Positions 1-6,892 are shown, numbered from the stretch's first letter. The stretch is 16,443 nt of DNA from Salinisphaera sp. UBA1666 (GCA_002320455.1 DCKU01000075.1:1-16443); one strand, 5' to 3'. Made by a program: numbers and translations. Notes: a model not told the origin generated them from the letters alone.

Positions 1-194
1 GTGTTGGTCGGGTTGGTGACCGCCTGACGCTTGGCCGGGCGACCGACGAGCGTTTCTTTGTCATCGGTGAACGCGACGACCGACGGGGTAGTGCGCTCGC
101 CTTCGGCGTTTTCGATGACTTTGGGGTTGTCGCCTTCGAGCACCGCGACACACGAGTTCGTGGTGCCAAGGTCGATACCGATAATCTTGCCCAT
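1..194 (-). CDS. dnaK: Hsp70 chaperone DnaK, N-terminal 64 residues (runs off left edge)
   Basis: The first 64 codons of DnaK, the ATP-dependent Hsp70 chaperone of the cytoplasm that works with DnaJ and GrpE. The visible part opens with MGKIIGIDLGTTNSCVAVLE, the phosphate-1 loop of the Hsp70 actin-like ATPase, and continues through the ERTTPSVVAF segment and VGRPAKRQA, both standard for DnaK. The ATG lies at 194-192 and is preceded by AGAGGG about 10 bases upstream, so the start is secure. The gene lies 111 bases downstream of grpE on the same strand, the usual grpE-dnaK(-dnaJ) order, and is probably co-transcribed from the heat-shock promoter ahead of grpE. The remaining roughly 570 residues lie outside the window. 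Nothing in the visible part is unusual. Confidence 0.98.
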   Translation of the reverse strand, partial: MGKIIGIDLGTTNSCVAVLEGDNPKVIENAEGERTTPSVVAFTDDKETLVGRPAKRQAVTNPTN

Positions 195-305
195 GGCTTG
201 TTATCCCTCTTTGAAGTCTGTTCTAGGCCTTGCGGCCGCTGAATGATGTCTGTTCGTCGATTTGGGGGAGCGGCCGATGTTTTTCAACCGACCGGAGCGG
301 CCGGG

Positions 306-923
306 CTAGCCCTGATCGGCCGGCTTGGCCACGGTAACCATGGCCGCGCGCAGCACGCGCCCATTAAGCGTGTAGCCCTTCTGCATCACCGCGGCCACCG
401 AGTTGGCGGGCAGCTCATCGGTGGGCTGGGTGGACACGGCTTCGTGATATTCCGGATTGAAGGTTTCACCCTGCGGATTGATGGCCTCGATGCCCACTTT
501 TTCCATGCTGGAAGCCAGCATGCGATGGGTCATGTCCATGCCTTCCTTGAGCTTGTCGAAGTCGCCCGCGTTGTCCTCGGCGGCTTTCAAGCCCAGCTCA
601 AGACTGTCGCGCACGCCCAACAGCTCAGTAGCGAATTTCTCGATCGCAAACTTCTTGGCCGATTCCACGTCGCGCTGGCTGCGTTTGCGCACGTTTTCCA
701 GCTCTGCGGCAGCCCGTACGGCCTGGTCACGATATTTTTCGGCATCGGCGCGGGCAGCCTCGAGTTCGGCGGCCAGCGTCTCCGCGTCCTGCTCACCGGC
801 CAGCACTTCATCGGCCTCGGCGGCGGTTTCCACCTCGCCTTCAACCTGCGACGTGTCGTTGACTGCGGATTCGTCGACCTCGGACTTGTCGTCCGCTGCC
901 TTGGGCTTGTCGTGTTCGCTCAT
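306..923 (-). CDS. grpE: GrpE, nucleotide exchange factor for DnaK
   Basis: GrpE releases ADP from DnaK and so resets the Hsp70 folding cycle; it acts as a homodimer in the cytoplasm and also serves as a thermosensor. The product is 205 residues, close to the roughly 197 of E. coli GrpE. Residues 1-55 are acidic and low in complexity (many D, E and A). About 55-120 form the long dimeric helix with heptad character (AAELEAARADAEKYRDQAVR and on). About 145-205 form the C-terminal beta domain, with NPEYHEAVS and the family signature ending GRVLRAAMVTVAKP. The ATG at 923 follows a GGCGGGGA ribosome binding site a few bases upstream. It heads the grpE-dnaK unit behind a sigma-32 type promoter and is divergent from nadK. 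Assignment is secure. Confidence 0.98.
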   Translation of the reverse strand: MSEHDKPKAADDKSEVDESAVNDTSQVEGEVETAAEADEVLAGEQDAETLAAELEAARADAEKYRDQAVRAAAELENVRKRSQRDVESAKKFAIEKFATELLGVRDSLELGLKAAEDNAGDFDKLKEGMDMTHRMLASSMEKVGIEAINPQGETFNPEYHEAVSTQPTDELPANSVAAVMQKGYTLNGRVLRAAMVTVAKPADQG

Positions 924-998
924 GAAATCCCCGCCTTTTAATGTGTTTCAGCGTGAACGGCGATGATCTGCATCATCCCATTGCTCGACACGACACAG

Positions 999-1025
999 AA
1001 TTGGGCTCGCCACCGGCTTTTCAAG
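999..1025 (-). promoter_or_regulatory. Sigma-32 (RpoH) heat-shock promoter for grpE-dnaK
   Basis: On the minus strand CTTGAAA (1025-1019) is followed after 12 bases by GCCCAATT (1006-999). The RpoH consensus is CTTGAAA, a spacer of about 11-16 bases, then CCCCATnT, so the -35 is exact and the -10 is a near match. Transcription would begin near 992, giving a leader of roughly 70 bases before the grpE ATG. The position ahead of the two chaperone genes makes the call convincing; the start site itself is inferred. Confidence 0.82.
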
Positions 1026-1159
1026 ACGTGCTTCCGAAGGCCAGCGCGCATTCGAGACGACGACGTATGCGAGCGCCTGTATCGCGCACCGGCATTGAAA
1101 TCCGACGCCCGACAGTGAATGCTTGTGCCACCCATACGGTGCCCCTGCGTGCATTTTCC

Positions 1160-2077
1160 ATGACCGACCTCCGGGCCCAGACGTCAGACGCGTCTTTCGA
1201 CACCATCGGCGTCTTTGCCAAACGCCACGACGACGGCGTGGCCGCCACCTTGGCCGCCCTTACGGCGGATCTGACGGCGCGCGGCAAGACCGTCCTCATC
1301 GACGATCATCACGACGCCAGCGGTTATCCGGTTACGCCCTGTGCCCGTGAAGCGCTCGGAGAGGCCTGTGATCTGATCGTCGTGGTCGGCGGCGACGGCA
1401 CCCTGCTGGATGCCGGACGCGCCGTCGCCGCGTCGGGCACGCCGCTCTTGGGCATCAACCTCGGCCGTCTCGGCTTCATGGTGGACGTACTGCCGTCTGA
1501 CATGAGTAGCACCTTCGACGACGTGTTTGCCGGCAACTACATCGCCGAGTCGCGTCTCATGCTCTCGGCATGGGTCAAGCGCGGCGGCGCGATCGTCCAC
1601 GAGGCGCCGCTACCGGCCATCAACGAATGCGTCATCCGTAACCAGGCGTTCGCGCGCGTGCTGGATTTCGACACGTACATGAACGGCGATTTCATCAGCC
1701 ATCACCGCGCCGACGGTATGGTGGTGGCCACGCCCACCGGCTCGACGGCGTATGCGCTATCGGGCGGCGGCCCGGTACTACATCCGGGACTCAACGCGCT
1801 CGCGCTCGTGCCGATCTGTCCGCACACGCTCTCCGACCGGCCGTTAATCGTCGACGGCGATCACCAGATCGAGATTCATATCGCCGACTCGCTGGACGGC
1901 AATGCACTGTTCACCAGCGACGGCCAGGTCTCACGCGCCCTGGACGCCGGCGACAGCGTGGTGATCGCCCGCGCCGATCACGATCTGGCCTTGATCCATC
2001 CGCCGGGCTACGACTACTTCAATATCCTGCGCAACAAACTGCATTGGGGCCGCGGCCAGAGTATCCCCAGCCTGTAG
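1160..2077 (+). CDS. nadK: NAD kinase (ATP-NAD kinase)
   Basis: Phosphorylates NAD+ to NADP+ with ATP, the only known route to NADP in most bacteria; cytoplasmic. The protein is 305 residues (E. coli NadK has 292). It carries the kinase-superfamily GGDGT motif at 77-81, NE at 155-156 and the conserved block TPTGSTAYALSGGGP at 191-205, followed by PHTLSDRPLIV at 221-231. The ATG at 1160 is chosen because the N-terminal beta strand (FDTIGVFAKR) begins about 13 residues later, as in the family. The reading frame stays open back to 941, but that extra sequence overlaps the grpE heat-shock promoter and has no family similarity. No strong Shine-Dalgarno stands before the ATG. The gene is divergent from grpE and precedes recN, as in E. 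coli. Confidence 0.96.
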   Translation: MTDLRAQTSDASFDTIGVFAKRHDDGVAATLAALTADLTARGKTVLIDDHHDASGYPVTPCAREALGEACDLIVVVGGDGTLLDAGRAVAASGTPLLGINLGRLGFMVDVLPSDMSSTFDDVFAGNYIAESRLMLSAWVKRGGAIVHEAPLPAINECVIRNQAFARVLDFDTYMNGDFISHHRADGMVVATPTGSTAYALSGGGPVLHPGLNALALVPICPHTLSDRPLIVDGDHQIEIHIADSLDGNALFTSDGQVSRALDAGDSVVIARADHDLALIHPPGYDYFNILRNKLHWGRGQSIPSL

Positions 2078-2115
2078 AACACCGTCGTTCCACTTAGACG
2101 GCCGGGCCTTGCGCT

Positions 2116-2144
2116 TTGCAACCGCTTCTGATGTAAGCTGTACT
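2116..2144 (+). promoter_or_regulatory. Putative sigma-70 promoter of recN, overlapped by a LexA box
   Basis: TTGCAA (2116-2121) and TGTACT (2139-2144) are separated by 17 bases. Each matches four of six consensus positions. The -10 element lies inside the LexA operator, the geometry expected if LexA blocks polymerase. The hexamers are weak individually; the operator is what supports the call. Confidence 0.55.
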
Positions 2145-2155
2145 TTCGTACAGTT
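2136..2155 (+). promoter_or_regulatory. LexA operator (SOS box) of recN
   Basis: CTGT (2138-2141), eight bases ACTTTCGT, then ACAG (2150-2153) is a perfect match to the gammaproteobacterial LexA core CTGT-N8-ACAG. The inner bases also pair (GTAC...GTAC). It ends 21 bases before the recN ATG. RecN is one of the most strongly SOS-induced genes in E. coli, so site and gene agree. Confidence 0.92.
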
Positions 2156-2174
2156 CATTGGCGAGCGGCGTGTC

Positions 2175-3857
2175 ATGCTGGCAGAAATCTCTATTCGCGA
2201 CTTTGCCATCATCGATCGGCTATCGGTCGAGTTCGGGCACGGCATGACCGTGCTTTCCGGGGAAACCGGCGCCGGCAAGTCGATTCTCATCGATGCCTTG
2301 AATCTCATCCTCGGCGAGCGAGCCGACGGCGGTGCGGTTCGAGACGGCGCCGAGCGTTCGGATATCACGGCACGCTTCACGCTGGGGGACGCGCCGGCCG
2401 CCAACGCCTGGCTGGCCGAGCGCGAGCTCGACGCCGACGACGAGTGCGTCATCCGTCGGGTCGTGGCTCGAGAAGGACGCAGCCGGGCCTGGGTCAACGG
2501 TACGCCCATGCCCGTGCGAGAGCTCAAGACCCTGGGGCGCCTGCTGGTGGATATCCACGGCCAACACGCGCAGCAGTCGCTCCTGGGCCGCGATGCGCAG
2601 CGCGACCTGCTTGATGCCTACGGCGAGCACGCGCCGCTGCAGACCGCGGTCGCCGAGGCGGCACGCACGCTCCGCGACACCCGCCGCTCGATCGCGCGTA
2701 TCGAGCAGCGCGACGGCGACGGGGACAGCCGGATCGACCTGCTGCGCTATCAGGTCAACGAGCTGGAGGCGCTCGATCTCGGCGTGGACGAACTCGACGC
2801 ACTAGAGGCCGAGCACAAACGCCTGGCCAGCGCCGAGCGGCTGATCGGCGACGGCCAGCGCGCCCTGGCCCTGCTGTACGAAGCCGAAGACGGCGCGGCC
2901 GCCGAGCGTCTGGGGGCCGCCGAACGGCTGGTCGGCGAGCTGGCCGGCATCGACACCGGCTTCGAGGCCACTCTGGAACTGGTGGCCAGCGCGCTCATCC
3001 AGACCCAGGAGGCGGCCGACACGCTGCGGCGCCATGTCGAGAATCTGGATATCGACCCGGAGCGCTTCAACGAGGTGGAAACCCGGCTCGGCACGATCCG
3101 GGATATGGCACGCAAACACCACGTCGCCCCGTCCGAGCTGCCGGCGCTGGCCGAGCGGCTGGCGGCCGAGCTGGCCGAGCTCGAAGGCGCTGGCGAACAG
3201 CTCGCCGCGCTCAAGCAGGACGAGCACCGACAGATCACGGCCTATACCGACGCGGCGGCCGCGCTCAGCCAGGCGCGTCAGGCCGCGGCCGGCACTTTGG
3301 GCAGCGCCATCACGGATATCATCCAGACCCTGGGCATGCCCGAGGGCGAGTTCGGTGTGCGGGTACGCAGCCAGGCCAGCGATCGCATCAGCGATACCGG
3401 CACCGATCACATCGAGTTTCTGATCGCCGCCAACCCGGGCCAGAGCGCACGCCCGCTGGATCGTGTGGCCTCCGGCGGCGAGCTGTCACGAATCAGCCTG
3501 GCGATCGAAGTCATCGCCGCCAGCCGGACACGCGTGCCCACGCTGGTCTTCGACGAAGTGGATACGGGTATCGGCGGCGGCGTAGCCGAAATCGTGGGGC
3601 GCCAGCTGCGGCGACTGGGCCATGCCGGCCAGTCGCTGTGTGTCACCCACCTGCCCCAGGTCGCCGCCCAGGCCGAACATCATATGTACGTGGCCAAACA
3701 GGTCCGCGACGGTGCGACCCGCACCCGTATCGCCACACTGGATGCCACCGATCGCGTTGAAGAGCTGGCGCGAATGTTGGGCGGTGTAGAGCTGACCGAG
3801 CAGACGCGTGCCCATGCGGCCGACATGATCGAACGCGCCGCTGCACAGCCGGCATAG
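2175..3857 (+). CDS. recN: RecN, SMC-like DNA double-strand break repair ATPase
   Basis: RecN is a cytoplasmic SMC-family protein that holds broken DNA together for RecA-dependent recombination. The product is 560 residues (E. coli 553). The N-terminal ATPase half has a Walker A motif GETGAGKS at 29-36. Residues about 160-370 form two A/E/R/L-rich coiled-coil arms. The C-terminal half has the ABC signature SGGELSR beginning at 433 and the Walker B LVFDEVDTGIGGG at 457-469. The ATG at 2175 is used because MLAEISIRDFAIID is the typical family start. A TTG at 2109 in the same frame lies upstream of the promoter and LexA box, so it cannot be the start of an SOS-controlled transcript. Expression should rise after DNA damage. 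Confidence 0.97.
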   Translation: MLAEISIRDFAIIDRLSVEFGHGMTVLSGETGAGKSILIDALNLILGERADGGAVRDGAERSDITARFTLGDAPAANAWLAERELDADDECVIRRVVAREGRSRAWVNGTPMPVRELKTLGRLLVDIHGQHAQQSLLGRDAQRDLLDAYGEHAPLQTAVAEAARTLRDTRRSIARIEQRDGDGDSRIDLLRYQVNELEALDLGVDELDALEAEHKRLASAERLIGDGQRALALLYEAEDGAAAERLGAAERLVGELAGIDTGFEATLELVASALIQTQEAADTLRRHVENLDIDPERFNEVETRLGTIRDMARKHHVAPSELPALAERLAAELAELEGAGEQLAALKQDEHRQITAYTDAAAALSQARQAAAGTLGSAITDIIQTLGMPEGEFGVRVRSQASDRISDTGTDHIEFLIAANPGQSARPLDRVASGGELSRISLAIEVIAASRTRVPTLVFDEVDTGIGGGVAEIVGRQLRRLGHAGQSLCVTHLPQVAAQAEHHMYVAKQVRDGATRTRIATLDATDRVEELARMLGGVELTEQTRAHAADMIERAAAQPA

Positions 3858-3888
3858 CGCTTCGTCGTCGGACTTGCCGAGCCCGCGT

Positions 3889-3918
3889 TTGGCAGCTCAA
3901 AAACGCCTGCCGTATCAT
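3889..3918 (+). promoter_or_regulatory. Sigma-70 promoter of bamE
   Basis: TTGGCA (3889-3894) and TATCAT (3913-3918) each match five of six consensus bases, with an 18-base spacer. Transcription would start near 3925 and leave a leader of about 85 bases containing a small GGCAG/CTGCC hairpin (3936-3952). The -10 box contains the first ATG of the bamE frame (3917), which rules that ATG out as the start on this transcript. Confidence 0.72.
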
Positions 3919-3997
3919 GCAAGACGCAATACGGGGGCAGACACCTCCTGCCATGCCGCGACGGATCATTGGGAAGGATCGGCGGCGCACGACCGAC

Positions 3998-4003
3998 AAG
4001 GAG
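3998..4003 (+). promoter_or_regulatory. Ribosome binding site that fixes the TTG start of bamE
   Basis: AAGGAG lies six bases before the TTG at 4010. No comparable site precedes the in-frame ATG at 3917. The TTG start also yields a textbook lipoprotein signal peptide directly at the N-terminus. Confidence 0.8.
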
Positions 4004-4009
4004 CGCGAT

Positions 4010-4651
4010 TTGCCAACCGCAATCAATCGATCCGGCCTGTTTTCGACCAAGACCGTGGCAGCCGTTGCGCTGACCGTGGGCCTGACCGGCTGCAGCCTGC
4101 CCGTGTTCTTCCGGGTGCCCGTCGTTCAGGGCAATATCGTGACCGCCGAACAGGTCGAGAAGCTCGAGCGCGGCATGACCAAGAAACAGGTCGCCTACGT
4201 GTTGGGCACCCCGCTCGTCAGCGCGCCGTTCGAGACCGACCGCTGGGATTACGTCTTCTATTACCGGAACCCGCGAGCGCATGTCCGCCAGTCTGAGCTC
4301 ACGGTCTATTTCGTGAACGGCAAACTGGCCGAGCTGACCGGTGAGCAGGAATACGAAGCCGCCATGCTCAAGATGGGCGATCAACCCGAGGGCGACGACG
4401 ACGCACAGCTCCCCGGCGGCACCAGCTCGACCGGCGACGTTCTGGGCGTGGGCGCGATTCCCGGCGTACCGCTTCCTACGGGCAGCTCGGGCGCGAACAC
4501 ACAGCCGGACAGCCTGGACAGCGAAGGCGCCAACGACGAAGCCGACAACGCGGAGTACGTGCCCGAGCGTGCCGTGCCCCGGAACGAACAGCCCAACGAT
4601 ATGACCCGTGATGGCGGCGCACCGCCGCTGCCTGGGCAGTCGGGAATCTAG
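4010..4651 (+). CDS. bamE: BamE (SmpA/OmlA) outer-membrane assembly lipoprotein with long acidic tail
   Basis: BamE is a lipoprotein subunit of the BAM complex that inserts beta-barrel proteins into the outer membrane. From the TTG at 4010 the protein has 213 residues: basic start, hydrophobic segment TVAAVALTVGL, and lipobox LTGC with the lipidated cysteine at 28. The BamE fold covers about 40-118, with GNIVT (41-45), GMTKKQVAYVLGTPL (55-69) and RWDYVFYYR (79-87). Residues 120-213 are an added tail rich in G, P, D, E, S and N with no predicted structure; E. coli BamE is only 113 residues in all. Its 3' end shares the bases CTAG with rnfH on the other strand. The recN-bamE order is conserved in gammaproteobacteria; fur, often beside bamE in pseudomonads, is not here. 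Confidence 0.93.
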   Translation: MPTAINRSGLFSTKTVAAVALTVGLTGCSLPVFFRVPVVQGNIVTAEQVEKLERGMTKKQVAYVLGTPLVSAPFETDRWDYVFYYRNPRAHVRQSELTVYFVNGKLAELTGEQEYEAAMLKMGDQPEGDDDAQLPGGTSSTGDVLGVGAIPGVPLPTGSSGANTQPDSLDSEGANDEADNAEYVPERAVPRNEQPNDMTRDGGAPPLPGQSGI

Positions 4652-4965
4652 TCCTCGGCGCGGCTCTGCCGCGCTCGCGTGGCGCGATCACGCCGCGCGG
4701 TCTTGGGGTCGATCTCCAGAGGGCGTAGCAAATCGATACGGGCGTTGTCGCTCGCCGCCGCGTTGCCGTTGATGCGTCGCCCGTAGGTGCCATAGGCCGA
4801 GGGCCATCGGCCGGTGGCCTCAAAACACACGCGATCAAGCCCTGAAGCGGCGACGGCCGCGGCCACCGTCATCGCTGGCGTCGTTTCCACGCTTGCGCGA
4901 TGACAGTGCGATGGCAGCGCCAGCACAACCTCTATCCGGGCTGTCTCGTGAGCCTGCTCGGTCAT
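4648..4965 (-). CDS. rnfH: RnfH/RatB (YfjF) family ubiquitin-like small protein
   Basis: A 105-residue member of the RnfH family (UPF0125; RatB/YfjF in E. coli), a beta-grasp protein of unsettled function. The recognisable parts are the N-terminal strand IEVVLALP (11-18), the central YGTYGRRIN (58-66), and the family tail RIDLLRPLEIDPKTARRDRA (76-95), which parallels the 'RVEIYRPL..DPK..RR.RA' end of other members. The basic C-terminus follows. The ATG at 4965-4963 overlaps the stop of the upstream transporter gene by four bases (ATGA), implying translational coupling. Its own stop overlaps that of bamE on the opposite strand. In E. coli this gene is paired with ratA between bamE and smpB; here ratA is missing and the transporter gene stands in its place. 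The biochemical role is not known. Confidence 0.88.
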   Translation of the reverse strand: MTEQAHETARIEVVLALPSHCHRASVETTPAMTVAAAVAASGLDRVCFEATGRWPSAYGTYGRRINGNAAASDNARIDLLRPLEIDPKTARRDRATRARQSRAED

Positions 4966-6311
4966 GGCACATCACTCCAGAAGCGTTGTAGTACATCGAT
5001 AAGGCCCAAGCCCTCAACAGCCACAACGATCAACGCCAGGCGTACGGGGTGGCGCACCAAGCCGTGCCAAAGGGCCGTCACTGCTCGGCCCGACCCCAGG
5101 TGCAGCTGATGTGGATCAATGCCGATCGCCATAAGCGTGGCAAGCAACAAGGCGGCCAGCGGAAACACGATATCGCTGGCGGCCACCGTCAATAGATCAG
5201 CAATACGCGGAGGCTGGCCCACCGCGCCGCCGAAATCGTGTTGTATCCAGAGCCCGATGATCAACAGCACGCCGGCGACTGCCGTGCTGGCGCGCGTGCG
5301 CGATATCCGCCGTAATCGTGTTACGGCCTGCACGAGCATTTCGAACAAGACGAGTGCCGTCGTGAGTGCCAGCAGCAAGGCCCCAATAAAAAACAGCATG
5401 GGCGCCATACGGCCGGGCAGCGCCGTCGGAACGTGCGCCAAAAGCCCTGAGACGCCGGACAACTGCACGCGCGTTGGCGCGTCGAACATGACCGGCCAAG
5501 CCATACAACTTGCCGCGCCGATCAGCATGACACCGGCCACGATACCCGCAGCCGGGCCGAGCGCCGCGGCGCGCGGCCGTCTTTGTTGGCCAAGAACCAA
5601 CGCCAGACCGCTACCGAGCGCTAGCGCATGAAACGCCTGAACCAGCGCCTGACAGACGCCGTCCAGCCCGATCGGCCCGAAGGATAGCAACGGGTTTGTA
5701 TCAACGCGGTCCGGCATACCCACGAGCGCCATAACCGCCATACCGATCAGTCCGGTCAAAAACAGAGCACTGCTCAACAGGGCGCTCAGGTAGCGCGGTT
5801 TTGACAAAACGGCCGCGATAACGAGCACGATCCAAAACAATAAAAGCCAGCCCAGCCCGCGCTCGGGCTGATGCACCAACGCCGAAAGTGCCTCGGCGCC
5901 GGCCGAGGTGTCGCGCCCGGCAAGCCAGCCCCCGACCGCACGCCCCGTATACGCCAGCAACCAACTGGCAATCACGCCGTAAACGGCCAGCAGCGCCGCC
6001 ACGCCGGCCAGCCAGGCAAACCCAACGGCCTTGAACACCGGTGCCCAGACGCCTGGCGCCCACCAAGCCAAAAGCGAGGCGAGATCACGGCGCTGGCCCC
6101 GAGCCAGCATCAACTGGCCGGCCAGAAGCGGCCATCCCACGAGCACTAGCGCAGCCACATACAGCACGAGAAACGTCGCGCCGCCGTATTGCGCGGCCAG
6201 ATACGGCAGGCGCCAGAGACCGCCGACGCCGGTGACCGCCATGACAAGACCGGGCACGAGCCAGAGATCCGAGCGCGCCAGCCGGCTAACGATAGACACA
6301 GAAGCAGGCAT
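4962..6311 (-). CDS. Divergent NSS-family (LeuT-fold) transporter
   Basis: A 449-residue inner-membrane protein with about 11-12 hydrophobic segments, recognised as a neurotransmitter:sodium symporter relative by its first segment: GVGGLWRLPYLAAQYGG (27-43) corresponds to the 'GLGNxWRFPYxAxENGG' hallmark. Segment 6 carries ALALGSG, equivalent to LeuT 'TLSLGFG', and segment 8 carries LFFIGALLLALTTALVLFE. By hand alignment the polar sodium ligands of LeuT (N27, T254, T354, S355) appear as G, A, L and L, so ordinary Na+ coupling is doubtful; N286 also has no obvious partner. Substrate is unknown (family members move amino acids and related amines). It precedes rnfH with an ATGA overlap and is divergent from smpB, only 37 bases away. 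An AGAGG lies about 11 bases before the ATG. Confidence 0.85.
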   Translation of the reverse strand: MPASVSIVSRLARSDLWLVPGLVMAVTGVGGLWRLPYLAAQYGGATFLVLYVAALVLVGWPLLAGQLMLARGQRRDLASLLAWWAPGVWAPVFKAVGFAWLAGVAALLAVYGVIASWLLAYTGRAVGGWLAGRDTSAGAEALSALVHQPERGLGWLLLFWIVLVIAAVLSKPRYLSALLSSALFLTGLIGMAVMALVGMPDRVDTNPLLSFGPIGLDGVCQALVQAFHALALGSGLALVLGQQRRPRAAALGPAAGIVAGVMLIGAASCMAWPVMFDAPTRVQLSGVSGLLAHVPTALPGRMAPMLFFIGALLLALTTALVLFEMLVQAVTRLRRISRTRASTAVAGVLLIIGLWIQHDFGGAVGQPPRIADLLTVAASDIVFPLAALLLATLMAIGIDPHQLHLGSGRAVTALWHGLVRHPVRLALIVVAVEGLGLIDVLQRFWSDVP

Positions 6312-6334
6312 GACGCGCAGCTTGCCTCTAGCGC

Positions 6335-6340
6335 TATACT
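6335..6340 (+). promoter_or_regulatory. -10 element of smpB, eight bases before the start codon
   Basis: TATACT matches five of six bases of the sigma-70 -10 consensus and ends eight bases before the smpB ATG, so the transcript would begin at or within a few bases of the ATG. I see no good -35 at the normal distance. The whole gap to the divergent transporter gene is 37 bases, leaving little room for other signals. Confidence 0.5.
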
Positions 6341-6348
6341 AAGTCCAT

Positions 6349-6831
6349 ATGAGTAAGGCTAAAGACAACAAGACATCGGGCGGCTCCACCATCGCGCTCA
6401 ACCGGCGTGCCCGCCACGATTATTTTCTGGAAGACAAGTTCGAGGCCGGCCTGGTGCTCGAAGGCTGGGAGGTGAAATCGCTTCGGGCGGGCAAAGGCCG
6501 GGTGGCCGAAGCCTACGTGCTGATGAAAGACGGCGAAGCCTTTCTACTGGGCAGTCATATACAGCCGCTGGAATCGGCCTCAACCCACGTCCTGGCCGAT
6601 GCGACCCGCACCCGCAAGCTGCTTCTCCATGAGCGCGAGCTGGCCTCGCTCATCGGCGCGACCGAGCAGAAAGGCTATACCATCGTGCCGACGGCCATGT
6701 ACTGGCGACGCGGCAAGGCCAAGCTGGAGATTGCCCTGGCCAAAGGCAAGGCCAAGTACGATAAGCGCCAGACCAAAAAGACCCAAGACTGGCAGCGCCG
6801 CAAGGCCCAGATCATGCGCAGCGACGGATAG
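6349..6831 (+). CDS. smpB: SmpB, tmRNA-binding protein of trans-translation
   Basis: SmpB binds tmRNA and brings it to ribosomes stalled on broken messages. The 160-residue product matches the family length. It has GSTIALNRRARHDYF (12-26), GWEVKSLRAGK (39-49), the oligonucleotide-binding beta-barrel through about 120, and a lysine-rich tail beginning KGKAKYDKR (132-140) that reads the empty mRNA channel. The start is forced: a TAA in the same frame lies at 6340-6342, and no other usable start codon occurs before the conserved core. Yet no Shine-Dalgarno precedes this ATG; the bases just upstream (CTAAGTCCAT) show none. It is followed 61 bases later by ssrA, the classic partner arrangement. 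Confidence 0.97.
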   Translation: MSKAKDNKTSGGSTIALNRRARHDYFLEDKFEAGLVLEGWEVKSLRAGKGRVAEAYVLMKDGEAFLLGSHIQPLESASTHVLADATRTRKLLLHERELASLIGATEQKGYTIVPTAMYWRRGKAKLEIALAKGKAKYDKRQTKKTQDWQRRKAQIMRSDG

Positions 6832-6892
6832 CCGATACAAAATTTGCCGCTCGACGCGGCAACAGGCGTGTTAAACTATGCGCTTAGCTTTC

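Noticed and set aside
267..303. Direct repeat GGAGCGGCCG (267-276 and 294-303) in the grpE-dnaK gap
   Set aside because: A ten-base GC-rich repeat is weak evidence in DNA of this composition, and it forms no inverted repeat or known operator.
243..941. A 232-codon open frame on the plus strand opposite grpE
   Set aside because: It is the antisense shadow of grpE in GC-rich DNA; it has no recognisable family, ribosome site or promoter, while grpE on the other strand is certain.
941..1159. N-terminal extension of nadK by 73 codons
   Set aside because: It overlaps the grpE heat-shock promoter, resembles no NadK, and the normal family start is the ATG at 1160.
2109..2174. N-terminal extension of recN from a TTG
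   Set aside because: The extension spans the -10 region and LexA box, so it would lie upstream of the transcript start; family similarity begins at MLAEISIRDF.
3917..4009. ATG start of bamE at 3917
   Set aside because: That ATG is inside the predicted -10 box, and it would place a charged 31-residue extension before the lipoprotein signal peptide; the TTG at 4010 has AAGGAG six bases upstream.
5119..5631. Plus-strand frame of 170 codons opposite the NSS transporter
   Set aside because: Its product is serine/alanine/arginine-rich shadow sequence with no domain; the opposite strand encodes a clear membrane transporter.
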